Notes: generated from the sequence alone by a model not told the origin. Shown: positions 55,801 to 63,998, numbered from the stretch's first letter. The stretch: DNA of 64,000 bases from Calothrix sp. NIES-4105 (GCF_002368415.1 NZ_AP018290.1:3361614-3425613); one strand, 5' to 3'. Made by a program: numbers and translations.

Positions 55801-56325
55801 ATCAGCAATAGTATTGGTACAGCCACGCCTAATCGTAACGCTGAAAACCTCAAAATTGTTAATTGGCTCGTTGATAACGATAGTGTTGCTAATATTGCCA
55901 ATCTTATAACTAATGCCATCAGTACTAGCCGCACTGAGCGTAACACTACTAATAAATTAGACGAATCTAAGGTTGGTAAAGCTGTATATTTGACTACAAT
56001 CTCTCTTGGGAAAGGACGCTTTTTCGATTTATTAACTCGTATCAAAAATATGGTTCCTGTTCCTGTTCCTGTTCAACCTGTTCAGCTTGTTCAACCTGTT
56101 CAACCTGTTCAACCTGTTCAACCTATTGCTGTTGGTAGGGTGCCTCGTCGCCTCTCTGCACCACTATCATTATTTCCCCATCAGGAATCTGGATTGAACT
56201 ACACTCTTGCTTTAAGTAACGAGCCAATTTTACTCAACGGCATGAAAGTAATTTTTGATGAATCAGTTCCTGTTTCTCCTGTTAACCTCGAACGTAAAGT
56301 TGAGAAATCAAGTTATGGAAGCTAA
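52861..56325 (+). CDS. Very large unknown protein (1154 aa)
   Basis: The largest gene of the window. The protein is mostly alpha-helical. It includes WRADTLKIDMAEKLAARAVE, LVLVLIGFQQANANAHRDLL, a middle region with VIDQSDATKQATFVSNRDYL and FSKDLDIAEMFATTIHETNL, and DNYSWHGFAGVVMHLGSCLD. Near the C-terminus it has a VPVPVPV-(QPV) tandem stretch (residues about 1065-1095). The gene contains one of the two GCGATCGC octamers. No nucleotide-binding loop, membrane span or signal peptide is visible. Five bases separate it from the previous gene, and its stop overlaps the next start. I cannot name a family; a structural or scaffold role is only inferred. Confidence 0.82.
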   Translation: MPAPFNNPGGNTDVDIVGAVDSFDPLRTGSGIKRWVYRGEWRADTLKIDMAEKLAARAVERLKQEINAAPAGLVGRAIDTLKDLFERAGEDQAKPGVTLGAYVIAETIRQALLKINTTYADNQRKDDLVLVLIGFQQANANAHRDLLWADSLSTDKTHTLRDWFGSNFVLDLYLPLLDGADTFAQNILQPQLQAPELQAFNDKVRAKLRYGDLHQDDMIHADLNLGLYAVAAECLSSDRIEHLLAPLPLKQLCLLLACAFREDRPYKFLREGGYRISQAVLRMIRGQATHPFKNVLSQNAARDIEHFVLSLRSNFYTDANVATALTNRVQPHNALTDIQLSAFIDALENSATQAANSALATFVANATQIGNQLAALLNTLQANPDESSQKAHKVLTNTDVFNWFKNWILTSLDGRQHIFAEFLRIFGFRALGIPELNDNNDPKNKTLAYYQILSHLQELSLNQLQGYLTGLQGIIFAVPTADKELQNFTYIESLLENIQQLIDTINYPPVSYSRSRFQNKPANRVKTLPTGTVPATPSHANQLQAFPLIVIDQSDATKQATFVSNRDYLNALRARFNATIHHVSMSQVMQFSKDLDIAEMFATTIHETNLYWQGNQPVVSPPIAGYGGARNIVFLVATAFHRALKRPQNPVQNFAQLIALPQNQRQQLIGDAISNHTQVMMGDDDLTLMPGFLHAKALLANKFRNSYWKILTRMMGRATTTVPGAAAEIDTFASHRGLNSYRGKVAWAMQATKFIYGWRAKGDNYSWHGFAGVVMHLGSCLDLPLPTEEKLFDCFLDFLDVLGLSIHHPGDRYSPPDKKMPDMANYLAQLRIANALTHAGGKPLAPAGYILHWNTDLKGDANYQTLNSIYNWIVQTGNKHKSQKAFWQGLFINYLDPVQDKMLANNPATHFSNLRARLPELFERGEFAEIKKELEESEKNYTTLWKDVQLAHAYRNTLWNKIVEAFRTVPVANRNANWTTISNSIGTATPNRNAENLKIVNWLVDNDSVANIANLITNAISTSRTERNTTNKLDESKVGKAVYLTTISLGKGRFFDLLTRIKNMVPVPVPVQPVQLVQPVQPVQPVQPIAVGRVPRRLSAPLSLFPHQESGLNYTLALSNEPILLNGMKVIFDESVPVSPVNLERKVEKSSYGS

Positions 56326-56671
56326 AGAAAACCAAGCTGATATTCCTGAGCTAATTTTTGATACCAGTCATATCAGTAAGGTATCACAAAATGACGTACT
56401 CTTGCCATTTTCTCAAGTCATTAATCAACTAGCAGACTACGAAATGTATATCGAAGACCCTGTTTTTGGTCAGAGCCTTTCTGTAGAAAGCATCAAGATA
56501 GATATGCCAGTAGAAATTCGAGTTTCTTTTGATGATAACGGGGAAGTCGCACTTAAAGGTTCGGCGCCTACACAGCGAACAGAAACAACTATTCTACCTG
56601 TATTTCACCGCATAAAAATCCAAATTTGTCAAGATAATACAACAATGCAACAAGATTCCCGACTTCTTTAA
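56315..56671 (+). CDS. Small acidic protein of unknown function
   Basis: A 118-residue protein from ATG 56315, which overlaps the end of the 1154-residue gene by 11 bases; an upstream ATG at 56255 is inside that gene and unlikely. The sequence is beta-rich: IPELIFDTSHISKVSQNDVL, VFGQSLSVESIKIDMPVEIR and TTILPVFHRIKIQI. Its stop codon sits exactly at the tip of a 16-bp perfect hairpin. The tight overlap suggests a partner protein made in step with the large subunit. No family recognised. Confidence 0.75.
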   Translation: MEAKENQADIPELIFDTSHISKVSQNDVLLPFSQVINQLADYEMYIEDPVFGQSLSVESIKIDMPVEIRVSFDDNGEVALKGSAPTQRTETTILPVFHRIKIQICQDNTTMQQDSRLL

Positions 56672-56685
56672 GAAGTCGGGAATCT
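56653..56685 (+). other. Perfect 16-bp palindrome carrying a stop codon in its tip
   Basis: AGATTCCCGACTTCTT and its exact complement flank a single T. The TAA stop of the upstream gene is bases 56669-56671. There is no T-run after it, so it is an mRNA hairpin or a dispersed repeat (same family as 35383-35411) rather than a standard terminator. Confidence 0.65.
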
Positions 56686-56727
56686 AACGGGAATTTAACC
56701 ATCGCCAAATTATTTAAAGAAAAAACA

Positions 56728-57471
56728 ATGGCAAGTAAAAATAACACATCTTGGAATTTAGAGTCTTTCCTTGACTCATTAATTTTTGAATTAGATAAAG
56801 CTCAAGACAGGTTATCAGTTAAAGGACTCAACCGCAAGCTAACTTACACAGTTAAAGATGTCTCCTTAGATTTACAAATTTTTCCCGAATACGATGGCGA
56901 TACTGTGCGCTTTACAACAGCAAAACCTGGAGAAACTGGCGCCTCAAAAGTCACATTTCAACTTGGCTCAATTCGCGATATTCAAATACAAGAAGTCACT
57001 CGTAAACCTTTGAGCAAAAATGAAACTTCCCTTGATGAAGTTGACATTCCCGAACCAGAAAAAAAGGAACTAAAAAAACTGGGTATTCATTCAACCGAAG
57101 ATTTAAGAAGAACAATAGAAGAAAAAAACGTTGATTTAGAAAAAGTGAGCGATAAAGTGGACTATAAAGGATTAGCAAATTTAATCAACCAATCAAACCG
57201 CAAAAAACTGGCGCCTCAAGTTTCTAAAGTTAGTGTTTCTAAAGCTCAAGGAGATACTATCCTGACTTTACAGGGAGATAATTTAGCAATGGCTAGTTCT
57301 TTTGAGGAATTTCCTGTTGCAGTTCTTAACAATGAAAATATCGAGGTCGTATCAGCAAGTAAAAATGAACTACAACTGCGTGTCAAAGAGCATCAACTAC
57401 AAAATACATCTAATCAATTGAAGATTGCTCTAGACCCTTATGCAATTGTATCAATGAATTTACAAGCATGA
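56728..57471 (+). CDS. Unknown protein with central helix-hairpin-helix-like and C-terminal beta domain
   Basis: A 247-residue protein in three parts. The first is beta-rich (SFLDSLIFELDKAQDRLSVK...YTVKDVSLDLQIFPEYDGD). The second is a charged centre where EKKELKKLGIHSTEDLRRTI resembles the helix-hairpin-helix of DUF4332-type domains. The third, PQVSKVSVSKAQGDTILTLQ and on, reads like an IPT/TIG-type immunoglobulin fold. No signal peptide. The combination suggests a protein-binding adapter inside the complex. I do not recognise the whole protein as a named family. It lies 56 bp after the preceding stop. Confidence 0.78.
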   Translation: MASKNNTSWNLESFLDSLIFELDKAQDRLSVKGLNRKLTYTVKDVSLDLQIFPEYDGDTVRFTTAKPGETGASKVTFQLGSIRDIQIQEVTRKPLSKNETSLDEVDIPEPEKKELKKLGIHSTEDLRRTIEEKNVDLEKVSDKVDYKGLANLINQSNRKKLAPQVSKVSVSKAQGDTILTLQGDNLAMASSFEEFPVAVLNNENIEVVSASKNELQLRVKEHQLQNTSNQLKIALDPYAIVSMNLQA

Positions 57472-57527
57472 TGAGATTTCAGATTTTAGATTTTTCCGGT
57501 ATAGGGACATGAATGGATTTTTGATTA

Positions 57528-58499
57528 ATGTTAAGCAATAGACCTCTATACAACAATCGCTTATTTGAGCTTGAGCAACAACTAGTTAAGCTTAAACAAT
57601 CGACTGCAAATAAGTTGGTCGAAGCCAAGAACAATGAAAATACTAAATTAAATTACATTCTAAATTATTCATCTGGCTATCCCTATAATAATCCCTATAA
57701 CAATAGGTTATTAGCGCTTGAACAAGAACTTTTAGAAGTACGGCAAAAAAATAAATCACAGCATTCTCAAGGATTTGAATTTAACCGCGTAGAGAACGCA
57801 ACACAGATGATGAGTCTGGAGGTTTCTTCTCCTCAAGGGCAACTTTGGAAATTAGAACAAAATCTTTGCGCGCGTAAGCATAAAAAACAGCAGCAAAACG
57901 AAAAACCTGTTAATAAAGAAGTTGTATCAATGGCGTTTGATTTTGATGAACCAATCGAACTGCATTACAACGGTATTACCATTCCTGCTACAGTCTCTTA
58001 CAAAACCACGGAACAACCATATTATAAAACTTTTGAAGCTTTAGATACGGAGGTTGAATCTTTTGATGTTACAGATACTGAAGTACCAATTCATGCATAT
58101 GAAACTAGCCAAAGCAGTGATAATTTTGAAAAAAGGCATCAAGCTAATGGCAGTGAAGAAAATAATAAACCGTCGCAAGAGTTATTAGACAAATCAGAAT
58201 TTGCAGCAGACCTAAGTGTCATCCTTGACGAAGAAAAAGTTGATGCCAATGAAGCGCCAAATATTACACCAGTAATTCCCCAACCAGCTACTCAACAATT
58301 TAGTCAGGTAAAATCTCACTCTATTTTCGACCAAGTTGCTGAGAATTTAGCTTACGCCAATTCCTTTGATTTAGGCACTTTGACATTAGAACAGCGTTTT
58401 GATGAATTTGACCGTATTCTTGACCAACACAAGCAGTCAACTGCTCAAGCAGCTAATGATTTTTACTTAAACCCATTTTTGGGAAATGGAGAACTATGA
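57528..58499 (+). CDS. Tandem-paralogue protein A (AFDFDE / IFDQVAEN motifs)
   Basis: A 323-residue protein with three copies of a short helical motif at its N-terminus: RLFELEQQLVKLKQ (11-24), RLLALEQELLEVRQ (60-73) and QLWKLEQNLCARK (105-117). A central AFDFDEPIELHYNG block (136-149) and a C-terminal block (263-300) with IFDQVAEN, ANSFDLGTL and RFDEFDR follow, separated by acidic, disordered linkers. The same blocks occur in the next gene, whose ATG overlaps this stop by 4 bp. The layout suggests docking motifs on a flexible adapter. Family not recognised. Confidence 0.78.
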   Translation: MLSNRPLYNNRLFELEQQLVKLKQSTANKLVEAKNNENTKLNYILNYSSGYPYNNPYNNRLLALEQELLEVRQKNKSQHSQGFEFNRVENATQMMSLEVSSPQGQLWKLEQNLCARKHKKQQQNEKPVNKEVVSMAFDFDEPIELHYNGITIPATVSYKTTEQPYYKTFEALDTEVESFDVTDTEVPIHAYETSQSSDNFEKRHQANGSEENNKPSQELLDKSEFAADLSVILDEEKVDANEAPNITPVIPQPATQQFSQVKSHSIFDQVAENLAYANSFDLGTLTLEQRFDEFDRILDQHKQSTAQAANDFYLNPFLGNGEL

Positions 58500-59434
58500 A
58501 CGAAGACCCTCGTATTAGAAATCAACTATTTGAAATTGAGCGCGCGCTCAAGCAAAAAAGACAAAAAAACCAGTCAAAATCGGACAACACGCCTAATACC
58601 ACGGACAAAACACCTGATGTTAGTAAGGTACAGGCAATGGCATTTGATTTTGACGAAGCAATTAGCCTACACTACAACGGCTATACCTATGGTGCTTCCT
58701 TCGACTACAACGAGGAACAGCCAGATAGTGCAAATGCTGATTCCAAACACGTAGCATTTGAACAAGGTGCCTCGGAACAAGGCGCCGAACCTGTCTCATT
58801 TGAAGTTGAATCCTTCGGTGCAGACAATTATAACTACTACCCACCCTCTAATGACTCAATACCAGCTATCCCCGTTACAGAAAGTACCCCAATAATACCG
58901 TTAAAGTCCGCTCATCCTATGGATGTAGCAAGTGTTAGCACCGCTTCAGCATTTGACGAAGATGAGGATGCTCAAGCATTTACCGCTGACCTACAAGCAA
59001 TTCTTAAAGGTGAAAAAACTTACGAACCAGAAACCAAACAACTTCAGCCCGCAGAACAACACAACACACCCCTAACGTCTCCAACGCAGGCGCCACCGGA
59101 TGCAAACCAAATGAGTAAAGCAACTTCCCACAACATTTTTGATCAAGTTGCAGAAAACATGAATTTTGCTAACTCGTTTGAATTAGGAACACTTGCCCTT
59201 GAACAACGCTTTGATGAATTTGATCGATTATTAGATAGAGAAAACAACCCCCAACTTAAACCAGCAGTTCCTCCCGAAGTTGCCTATGCTAGTTCCGTAA
59301 CCAATAATTGGGTGGCGCCAGAAGATATTCCACCTCCATTAGCTTATGCCAAAGCTTATAGTGATGATGAGTGGACTGACTCGCTGGCACTTAACGATAC
59401 ACCTGCTGATAGCCCCTTTACTAATGAAAATTGA
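58496..59434 (+). CDS. Tandem-paralogue protein B (AFDFDE / IFDQVAEN motifs)
   Basis: A 312-residue paralogue of the preceding protein. It has one N-terminal helical motif (QLFEIERALKQKRQ, 10-23), AFDFDEAISLHYNG (49-62) and the C-terminal block (211-249) with IFDQVAEN, ANSFELGTL and RFDEFDR. A further 63-residue acidic Pro-rich tail is absent from the first copy. Linkers are diverged while the motifs are kept, which argues for selection on the motifs. It overlaps the previous gene by 4 bp. No enzyme features. Probably a cytoplasmic adapter or cargo-type protein; this is inferred. Confidence 0.78.
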   Translation: MNEDPRIRNQLFEIERALKQKRQKNQSKSDNTPNTTDKTPDVSKVQAMAFDFDEAISLHYNGYTYGASFDYNEEQPDSANADSKHVAFEQGASEQGAEPVSFEVESFGADNYNYYPPSNDSIPAIPVTESTPIIPLKSAHPMDVASVSTASAFDEDEDAQAFTADLQAILKGEKTYEPETKQLQPAEQHNTPLTSPTQAPPDANQMSKATSHNIFDQVAENMNFANSFELGTLALEQRFDEFDRLLDRENNPQLKPAVPPEVAYASSVTNNWVAPEDIPPPLAYAKAYSDDEWTDSLALNDTPADSPFTNEN

Positions 59435-59623
59435 GATCAATTAGTATATAAGTATTGCAAGAATAAGATAGATCATCTAGCTTGAGATTCCAATGTTTCT
59501 ACCGTATAAGGGCGCTTAACACCTTTGACTTTATCCTTAAGATAGTTACGTGCGCTAAATAAATTTGATAGCTTAGTTATAAATAAACAATTTAACTACC
59601 CTATCAACTTTAAGAATAAGCGT

Positions 59624-59893
59624 ATGAACTATCAAAAACTTGATGCAGCTTTAGCAATGGCTGTAAGCGAAGTTGAAGACCCACAAGAACCCAGCCTAGT
59701 TGTCTTTATCCATACCGACAATCTCGATACGCAAGCGATTACATTTCTCAATCGCCTAGGAATTAAAGGTGTGACGAATAATACAGATATTTACACCGCC
59801 ACTGTTTCTTCTAGTACAGTTTCTGAACTGTCACAACAACCTTGGGTAAAGTCAATTAAGCTTTCGCAGAAATTGCGCTTAGTGAAAAGTTAG
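59624..59893 (+). CDS. Free-standing subtilase-prodomain-like protein (putative protease inhibitor)
   Basis: An 89-residue protein that aligns with the prodomain of the first protease of this block. KL near the start (5-6 in both), VVF (26-28 vs 47-49), GI (46-47 vs 65-66), N-T (53-54 vs 71-72), TA (58-59 vs 77-78), V (75 vs 94) and IK-S-K--L (78-86 vs 97-105) occur in the same order and nearly equal spacing. S8 prodomains fold as I9-type inhibitors and chaperones. A separate copy could inhibit or fold one of the two proteases. It follows a 189-bp gap and could have its own promoter. Confidence 0.7.
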   Translation: MNYQKLDAALAMAVSEVEDPQEPSLVVFIHTDNLDTQAITFLNRLGIKGVTNNTDIYTATVSSSTVSELSQQPWVKSIKLSQKLRLVKS

Positions 59894-60212
59894 AAATAGA
59901 TTTTTAATCGCGAAATTAAGAGCTTGAAATATCTATTCGAGTAGTTTTTGTTTGACTACTCAAATGCTATTACGTATAAAAAAAAAATATTTAAGTATAA
60001 TAATTTACGTTATTAGAGTTATTTATAGTTAAAATAGGACTTACGCTGCCGTTGAACCCAACATAAACCTTGCAGGTGTTGGGTTACGCTGTCGCTCCAC
60101 CCAACCTACAAAAGGGGAATAAACTCAACATAATTTTATAACCCCCCTTATCAGTAGTAACAGAGAGTCATAAACTTAAGGTGGAGATGAACGGCAGTCG
60201 GGAGAAACCAGA
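59894..60212. other. Intergenic region upstream of glgC
   Basis: A dispersed repeat lies at about 60036-60112 (GGACTTACGCTGCCGTTG start, with GTTGAACCCAACA and TGTTGGGTT as complementary parts), a type common in cyanobacterial spacers. The glgC promoter should be in the last 100 bases. No gene is visible. Confidence 0.5.
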
Positions 60213-61502
60213 GTGAAAAAAGTATTATCAATAATTCTCGGCGGCGGTGCAGGTACCCGCCTCTACCCATTAACGAAGTTACGCGCGAAACCGGCTGTAC
60301 CAGTGGCAGGTAAATATCGCTTAATAGATATTCCCGTGAGTAACTGTATAAATTCGGAAATATATAAGATATATGTCCTGACGCAGTTTAACTCAGCCTC
60401 TTTAAACCGCCATATTGCGCGCGCGTATAGTTTTGCGGGTTTTAGCGAGGGGTTTGTTGAAGTGTTAGCAGCACAGCAAACACCTGAAAACCCTAGCTGG
60501 TTTCAAGGAACAGCAGATGCAGTACGTCAATACCTATGGTTATTAGAAGAATGGGATGTTTCGGAATTCCTGATTTTATCGGGAGATCATCTTTATCGAA
60601 TGGACTATAGATTATTCGTTGAACGTCATCGTCAAACGGGCGCCGATATTACTTTATCAGTAATACCAATGGACGAACGACGCGCGTCTGACTTTGGGTT
60701 AATGAAAATCGATGACTCTGGTAGGGTAATTGACTTTAGCGAAAAGCCAAAAGGTGATGCCCTTAAACAAATGCAGGTAGATACAAGCGTTCTAGGATTA
60801 ACGCTGGAGCAAGCAAAGCTTCAACCGTATATTGCCTCAATGGGGATTTACGTATTTAAGAAAGACGTTTTGATTAAGCTGCTCAAAGAGTCTTTAGAGC
60901 GAACAGATTTTGGTAAAGAGATTATTCCAGATGCGGCTTCATACCATAACGTTCAGGCATACTTGTTTAACGGCTACTGGGAAGACATCGGAACTATCGA
61001 TGCTTTTTATCATGCGAACCTAGCGTTGACACAGCAACCGCTGCCTCCATTTAGTTTCTACGATGAACAAGCTCCCATTTACACCCGCGCTCGTTACTTA
61101 CCTCCTAGCAAATTATTAGATTGTCAAATTACTCAATCTATTATTGGCGAAGGATGTATCCTTAAAAATTGCCGTATTGAACACTCTGTACTAGGAGTAC
61201 GTGCGCGCGTAGACTCTGGATGCGTTATCGAAGATTCATTATTAATGGGCGCCGACTTTTACCAAACCTCGGTAGAAAGAAAGTCTTTTTGGGATCAAGG
61301 CAATATTCCCACAGGCATTGGTGCAGACACAATAATCCGTCGTGCCATCATCGATAAAAACGCGCGTATCGGTCAAGGTGTGCGAATTATCAACAAAGAT
61401 AACGTTCAAGAAGCCAACCGTGAAGCCCAAGGGTTTTACATTAGAAGCGGTATTACAGTAGTACTGAAAGGTGCCGTCATTCCTGATGGAACTGTTATTT
61501 AG
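60213..61502 (+). CDS. glgC: Glucose-1-phosphate adenylyltransferase (ADP-glucose pyrophosphorylase)
   Basis: A 429-residue enzyme starting at GTG 60213 behind GGGAGAAACC. The nucleotidyl-transferase signature [40 protein letters not shown], the catalytic-region [11 protein letters not shown] and the C-terminal left-handed beta-helix ending [19 protein letters not shown] are all typical of cyanobacterial GlgC. It makes ADP-glucose for glycogen; the cyanobacterial enzyme is activated by 3-phosphoglycerate through a C-terminal Lys (here near [11 protein letters not shown]). Length is normal. The stop codon TAG merges with the first GTGCTGAG repeat unit. Likely monocistronic. Confidence 0.96.
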   Translation: MKKVLSIILGGGAGTRLYPLTKLRAKPAVPVAGKYRLIDIPVSNCINSEIYKIYVLTQFNSASLNRHIARAYSFAGFSEGFVEVLAAQQTPENPSWFQGTADAVRQYLWLLEEWDVSEFLILSGDHLYRMDYRLFVERHRQTGADITLSVIPMDERRASDFGLMKIDDSGRVIDFSEKPKGDALKQMQVDTSVLGLTLEQAKLQPYIASMGIYVFKKDVLIKLLKESLERTDFGKEIIPDAASYHNVQAYLFNGYWEDIGTIDAFYHANLALTQQPLPPFSFYDEQAPIYTRARYLPPSKLLDCQITQSIIGEGCILKNCRIEHSVLGVRARVDSGCVIEDSLLMGADFYQTSVERKSFWDQGNIPTGIGADTIIRRAIIDKNARIGQGVRIINKDNVQEANREAQGFYIRSGITVVLKGAVIPDGTVI

Positions 61503-61802
61503 TGCTGAGTAGAAAGTGCTGAGTGCTGAGTTTTAATTTATAACTCCGCTCCTCAGCACTCAGGACTCAGGACTCAGTACTCAGCACGACTCACTCAGCA
61601 CGACTCACTCAGCACTGATTATGAGTTCGGAAATTGCGCTTTGACATTAAGCAAGAACCGCACTTTATGCAGTTGAATTGTTTGCTAAGTTATAAATCAG
61701 AGTATTTTTCTCTTGCAATATATCTAAATCCGCGCGTTCCTAGTTAGGGACAAAGTATAACTGTAAAAACTATTATCAGTAATTTCTACAGGAGGCTGCT
61801 GA
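61500..61802. repeat. GTGCTGAGT repeat inverted array and dnaJ leader
   Basis: From 61501 several AGTGCTGAG units are followed by the complementary CAGCACTCAGGACTCAGG and CACGACTCACTCAGCA units up to about 61617, able to form a large hairpin directly after glgC. The remaining bases to 61802 hold no gene and contain the dnaJ leader, ending in a strong CAGGAGG ribosome-binding site eight bases before ATG 61803. Confidence 0.75.
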
Positions 61803-62807
61803 ATGGCTGCAACCGATTTTAAAGATTATTATTCAGTTCTGGGAGTTAGCAAAACTGCTAGCCAAGATGAAATTAAACAAGCTTTCCGTAAACTCGCGCG
61901 TAAATATCACCCTGATGTAAACCAGGGAAATAAACAAGCCGAGGCAAAATTTAAAGAAATCAACGAAGCTTACGAAGTTTTATCTGACCCAGATAAACGC
62001 AAGAAATATGACCAATTTGGTCAGTATTGGAAGCAAGCTGGACAAGGTTTCCCCAATGGTGCAGGTGCAGGTGTTGGGGTTGACATGAATGGGTTTGACT
62101 TTGGTCAGTATGGCAGTTTCGAGGACTTTATTAATGAGCTATTAGGTCGCTTTGGAGGTCCTGGTGGTGCAGGCGCCCGTAGTCAAAGCTATTCCTACCG
62201 TTCAACTGGTGGTGCAAGTGGCTTTGATGGTTTTGGTTTCCAGCAAGATTTTGGCGGGGCAAGTGGAGTTCAAGATAGCGAAGCAATGATTTCGCTAACT
62301 TTGGGCGAGGCATACAATGGAGTTGAAAAGAGACTTCAAGTAGCGAACGATGTTATCACCGTTCGCATTCCCGCAGGCGCCAAAACAGGTAGTAGGTTAC
62401 GTGTACGTGGTAAAGGGCCAACCAACCCACAAACAAAACAACGTGGTGATTTATATTTAAAGGTCCAACTTCAGCCACATTCGTTTTTCCAACTTGACGG
62501 CGATAACTTAGTATGCGAAGTGCCCATAGCACCCGATGAAGCAGTGCTAGGAGCATCTATCGACGTACCAACACCTGATGGTACTACCGCAAAAGTAAAT
62601 GTACCCGCAGGAATTCGTTCCGGGCAGTCACTACGGTTACGTGGTAAAGGTTGGGTATTAGGAAAAGGTGGACGCGGTGATTTACTTATAAAAATTACAA
62701 TTGTGGCGCCTAAAGATTTGAGTCAGCAAGAACGCGAGTTATACGAAAAGCTACGTGCGATTCGTTCGTATAATCCACGTATTAGTTTGAATAATGTGAG
62801 ATTGTAA
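61803..62807 (+). CDS. DnaJ-family co-chaperone, CbpA type (no zinc finger)
   Basis: A 334-residue type II J-protein. The J domain occupies residues 8-72 ([20 protein letters not shown], with the HPD motif in KYHPDVN). It is followed by a Gly/Phe-rich segment (about 75-155) and the C-terminal substrate-binding domains ([56 protein letters not shown]). The zinc-finger CxxCxGxG repeats of DnaJ proper are missing. It stimulates a DnaK ATPase in the cytoplasm. No dnaK is adjacent. Start supported by a strong CAGGAGG site. Confidence 0.93.
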   Translation: MAATDFKDYYSVLGVSKTASQDEIKQAFRKLARKYHPDVNQGNKQAEAKFKEINEAYEVLSDPDKRKKYDQFGQYWKQAGQGFPNGAGAGVGVDMNGFDFGQYGSFEDFINELLGRFGGPGGAGARSQSYSYRSTGGASGFDGFGFQQDFGGASGVQDSEAMISLTLGEAYNGVEKRLQVANDVITVRIPAGAKTGSRLRVRGKGPTNPQTKQRGDLYLKVQLQPHSFFQLDGDNLVCEVPIAPDEAVLGASIDVPTPDGTTAKVNVPAGIRSGQSLRLRGKGWVLGKGGRGDLLIKITIVAPKDLSQQERELYEKLRAIRSYNPRISLNNVRL

Positions 62808-62810
62808 ATT

Positions 62811-62950
62811 TGGCAACGGATAGAACGGATGTAACGGATGGTTTATTCGTTATGTCCGTTATTTAATTTAGTAGCATCTTAAGCCGTTGGTTGGGTCGAG
62901 GAACGAGACCCAACGTTTTAAGCGAGAGTATTGTAACGGATAGTTTATTC
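62811..62950. repeat. ACGGAT repeat cluster between convergent genes
   Basis: GCAACGGATAGAACGGATG and later GTAACGGATAGTTTATTCGT units surround GTTGGGTCGAGGAACGAGAC. The same ACGGAT unit type forms the inverted repeat at 37293-37391. It lies between convergent genes, so a role in transcript 3' ends is possible. Confidence 0.55.
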
Positions 62951-63998
62951 GTTAGATTTGCCAGAAGCTTTTGCAGCAGCACGAACGATACGATTAGCAT
63001 CTTGCGTAAGAAGTTGGCGTATATAGGAAGGGGTATTTGGATTTTGAGCTATGGCGTATCTTTCTAACCAGTAGCTAGAACGATAATTTTTGATAAGTAA
63101 ATGAGTTGGCGCCAGTGGATGTAGCAAGGCAAACAAGCGGCTTAAACTAAATGGAGAGTCTTTTATATACCGACCAATAAATTTACTAGCTCGTTCAGAA
63201 CCTCTCAAAATCAGGTTTTTGACTGCTGTTGTATGAACCTCAGTATTCCATTTATGTCTGTTAGCTAGCTTTTCCAGAATTTCATCGGGAGTATTAGGAT
63301 TTTGTGCAACAGCAAGCTGTACATGCGTTGCTTTATCTTCAGATAGTTTTGTTAATGTATGTATAGAAGTATTTCCGTGAATTGCAACACGTTCTCTAAT
63401 AATTAACCATTTGCTCGTAGCAATTTCATCAAGAATACCCGATGCTGTATTCATATTTTGAACAATTTGTAGTTGCTCATCTAAATTAATATCTTTTTCC
63501 TCTGAGAAATTTTGCTGATAAACAACTAAAGCTGACTCTCTGACTAGTTTATTTTTGTCTTCAATAAAAATCTCGATAAGATTGATTGGAGTTTTAGGAT
63601 TTTTGGTAATTAACAGACGGATATTAGCCTTACGATGTTTTGCAAATCGCTGCAATATTTCTACGGATGTATTTGGATGACGAATAATAGCAGATTCTAA
63701 AGCAAGATTTGGAATTTTTAGGTAAATAAGCAAATATATAATAACTAAATTTAATCATTAATGATTCTGGTATTAAACCTATTTGATAAGCTATAAAATC
63801 TCTTAAACTGCGCCCAAAAACTGTATTTTGCATGATTGTAAAAGCTTCTTCTTGCCAGTTAGCCTTTACTTCGCTAGACCAATTAACGTGTAGCTTTGCT
63901 GAATCAATAATATGTTCATAATTTATATGGTGATATTCAAATGTTATATCTTGATTGACAAGTTTTTCTAAAATATCTTTAGAGGTTTTTGGATTCAT
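62945..63998 (-). pseudogene. Leucine-rich-repeat-variant (LRV) protein with a frameshift, 5' end outside window
   Basis: The reverse frame from 63733 down to 62945 encodes LRV repeats: HPNTSVEILQRFAKHRKANI, NPKTPINLIEIF, NPNTPDEILEKLANRHKWNT and NPNTPSYIRQLLTQDANRIV. It begins without ATG (TTG 63733). The upstream part, NPKTSKDILEKLVNQ and on, lies in another frame from 63998 to about 63720. Both frames join smoothly (LPK then IPNLALESAI) if one A is removed from the run of five at 63715-63719. The repeats probably bind proteins. Either a true frameshift or a sequence error. The gene continues beyond the right edge. Confidence 0.78.

Noticed and set aside
42102-59893. Prophage or contractile injection system
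   Set aside because: I see no sheath, tube, baseplate, portal, terminase, integrase or AAA ATPase signature, and the GGCGCC density matches the host background.
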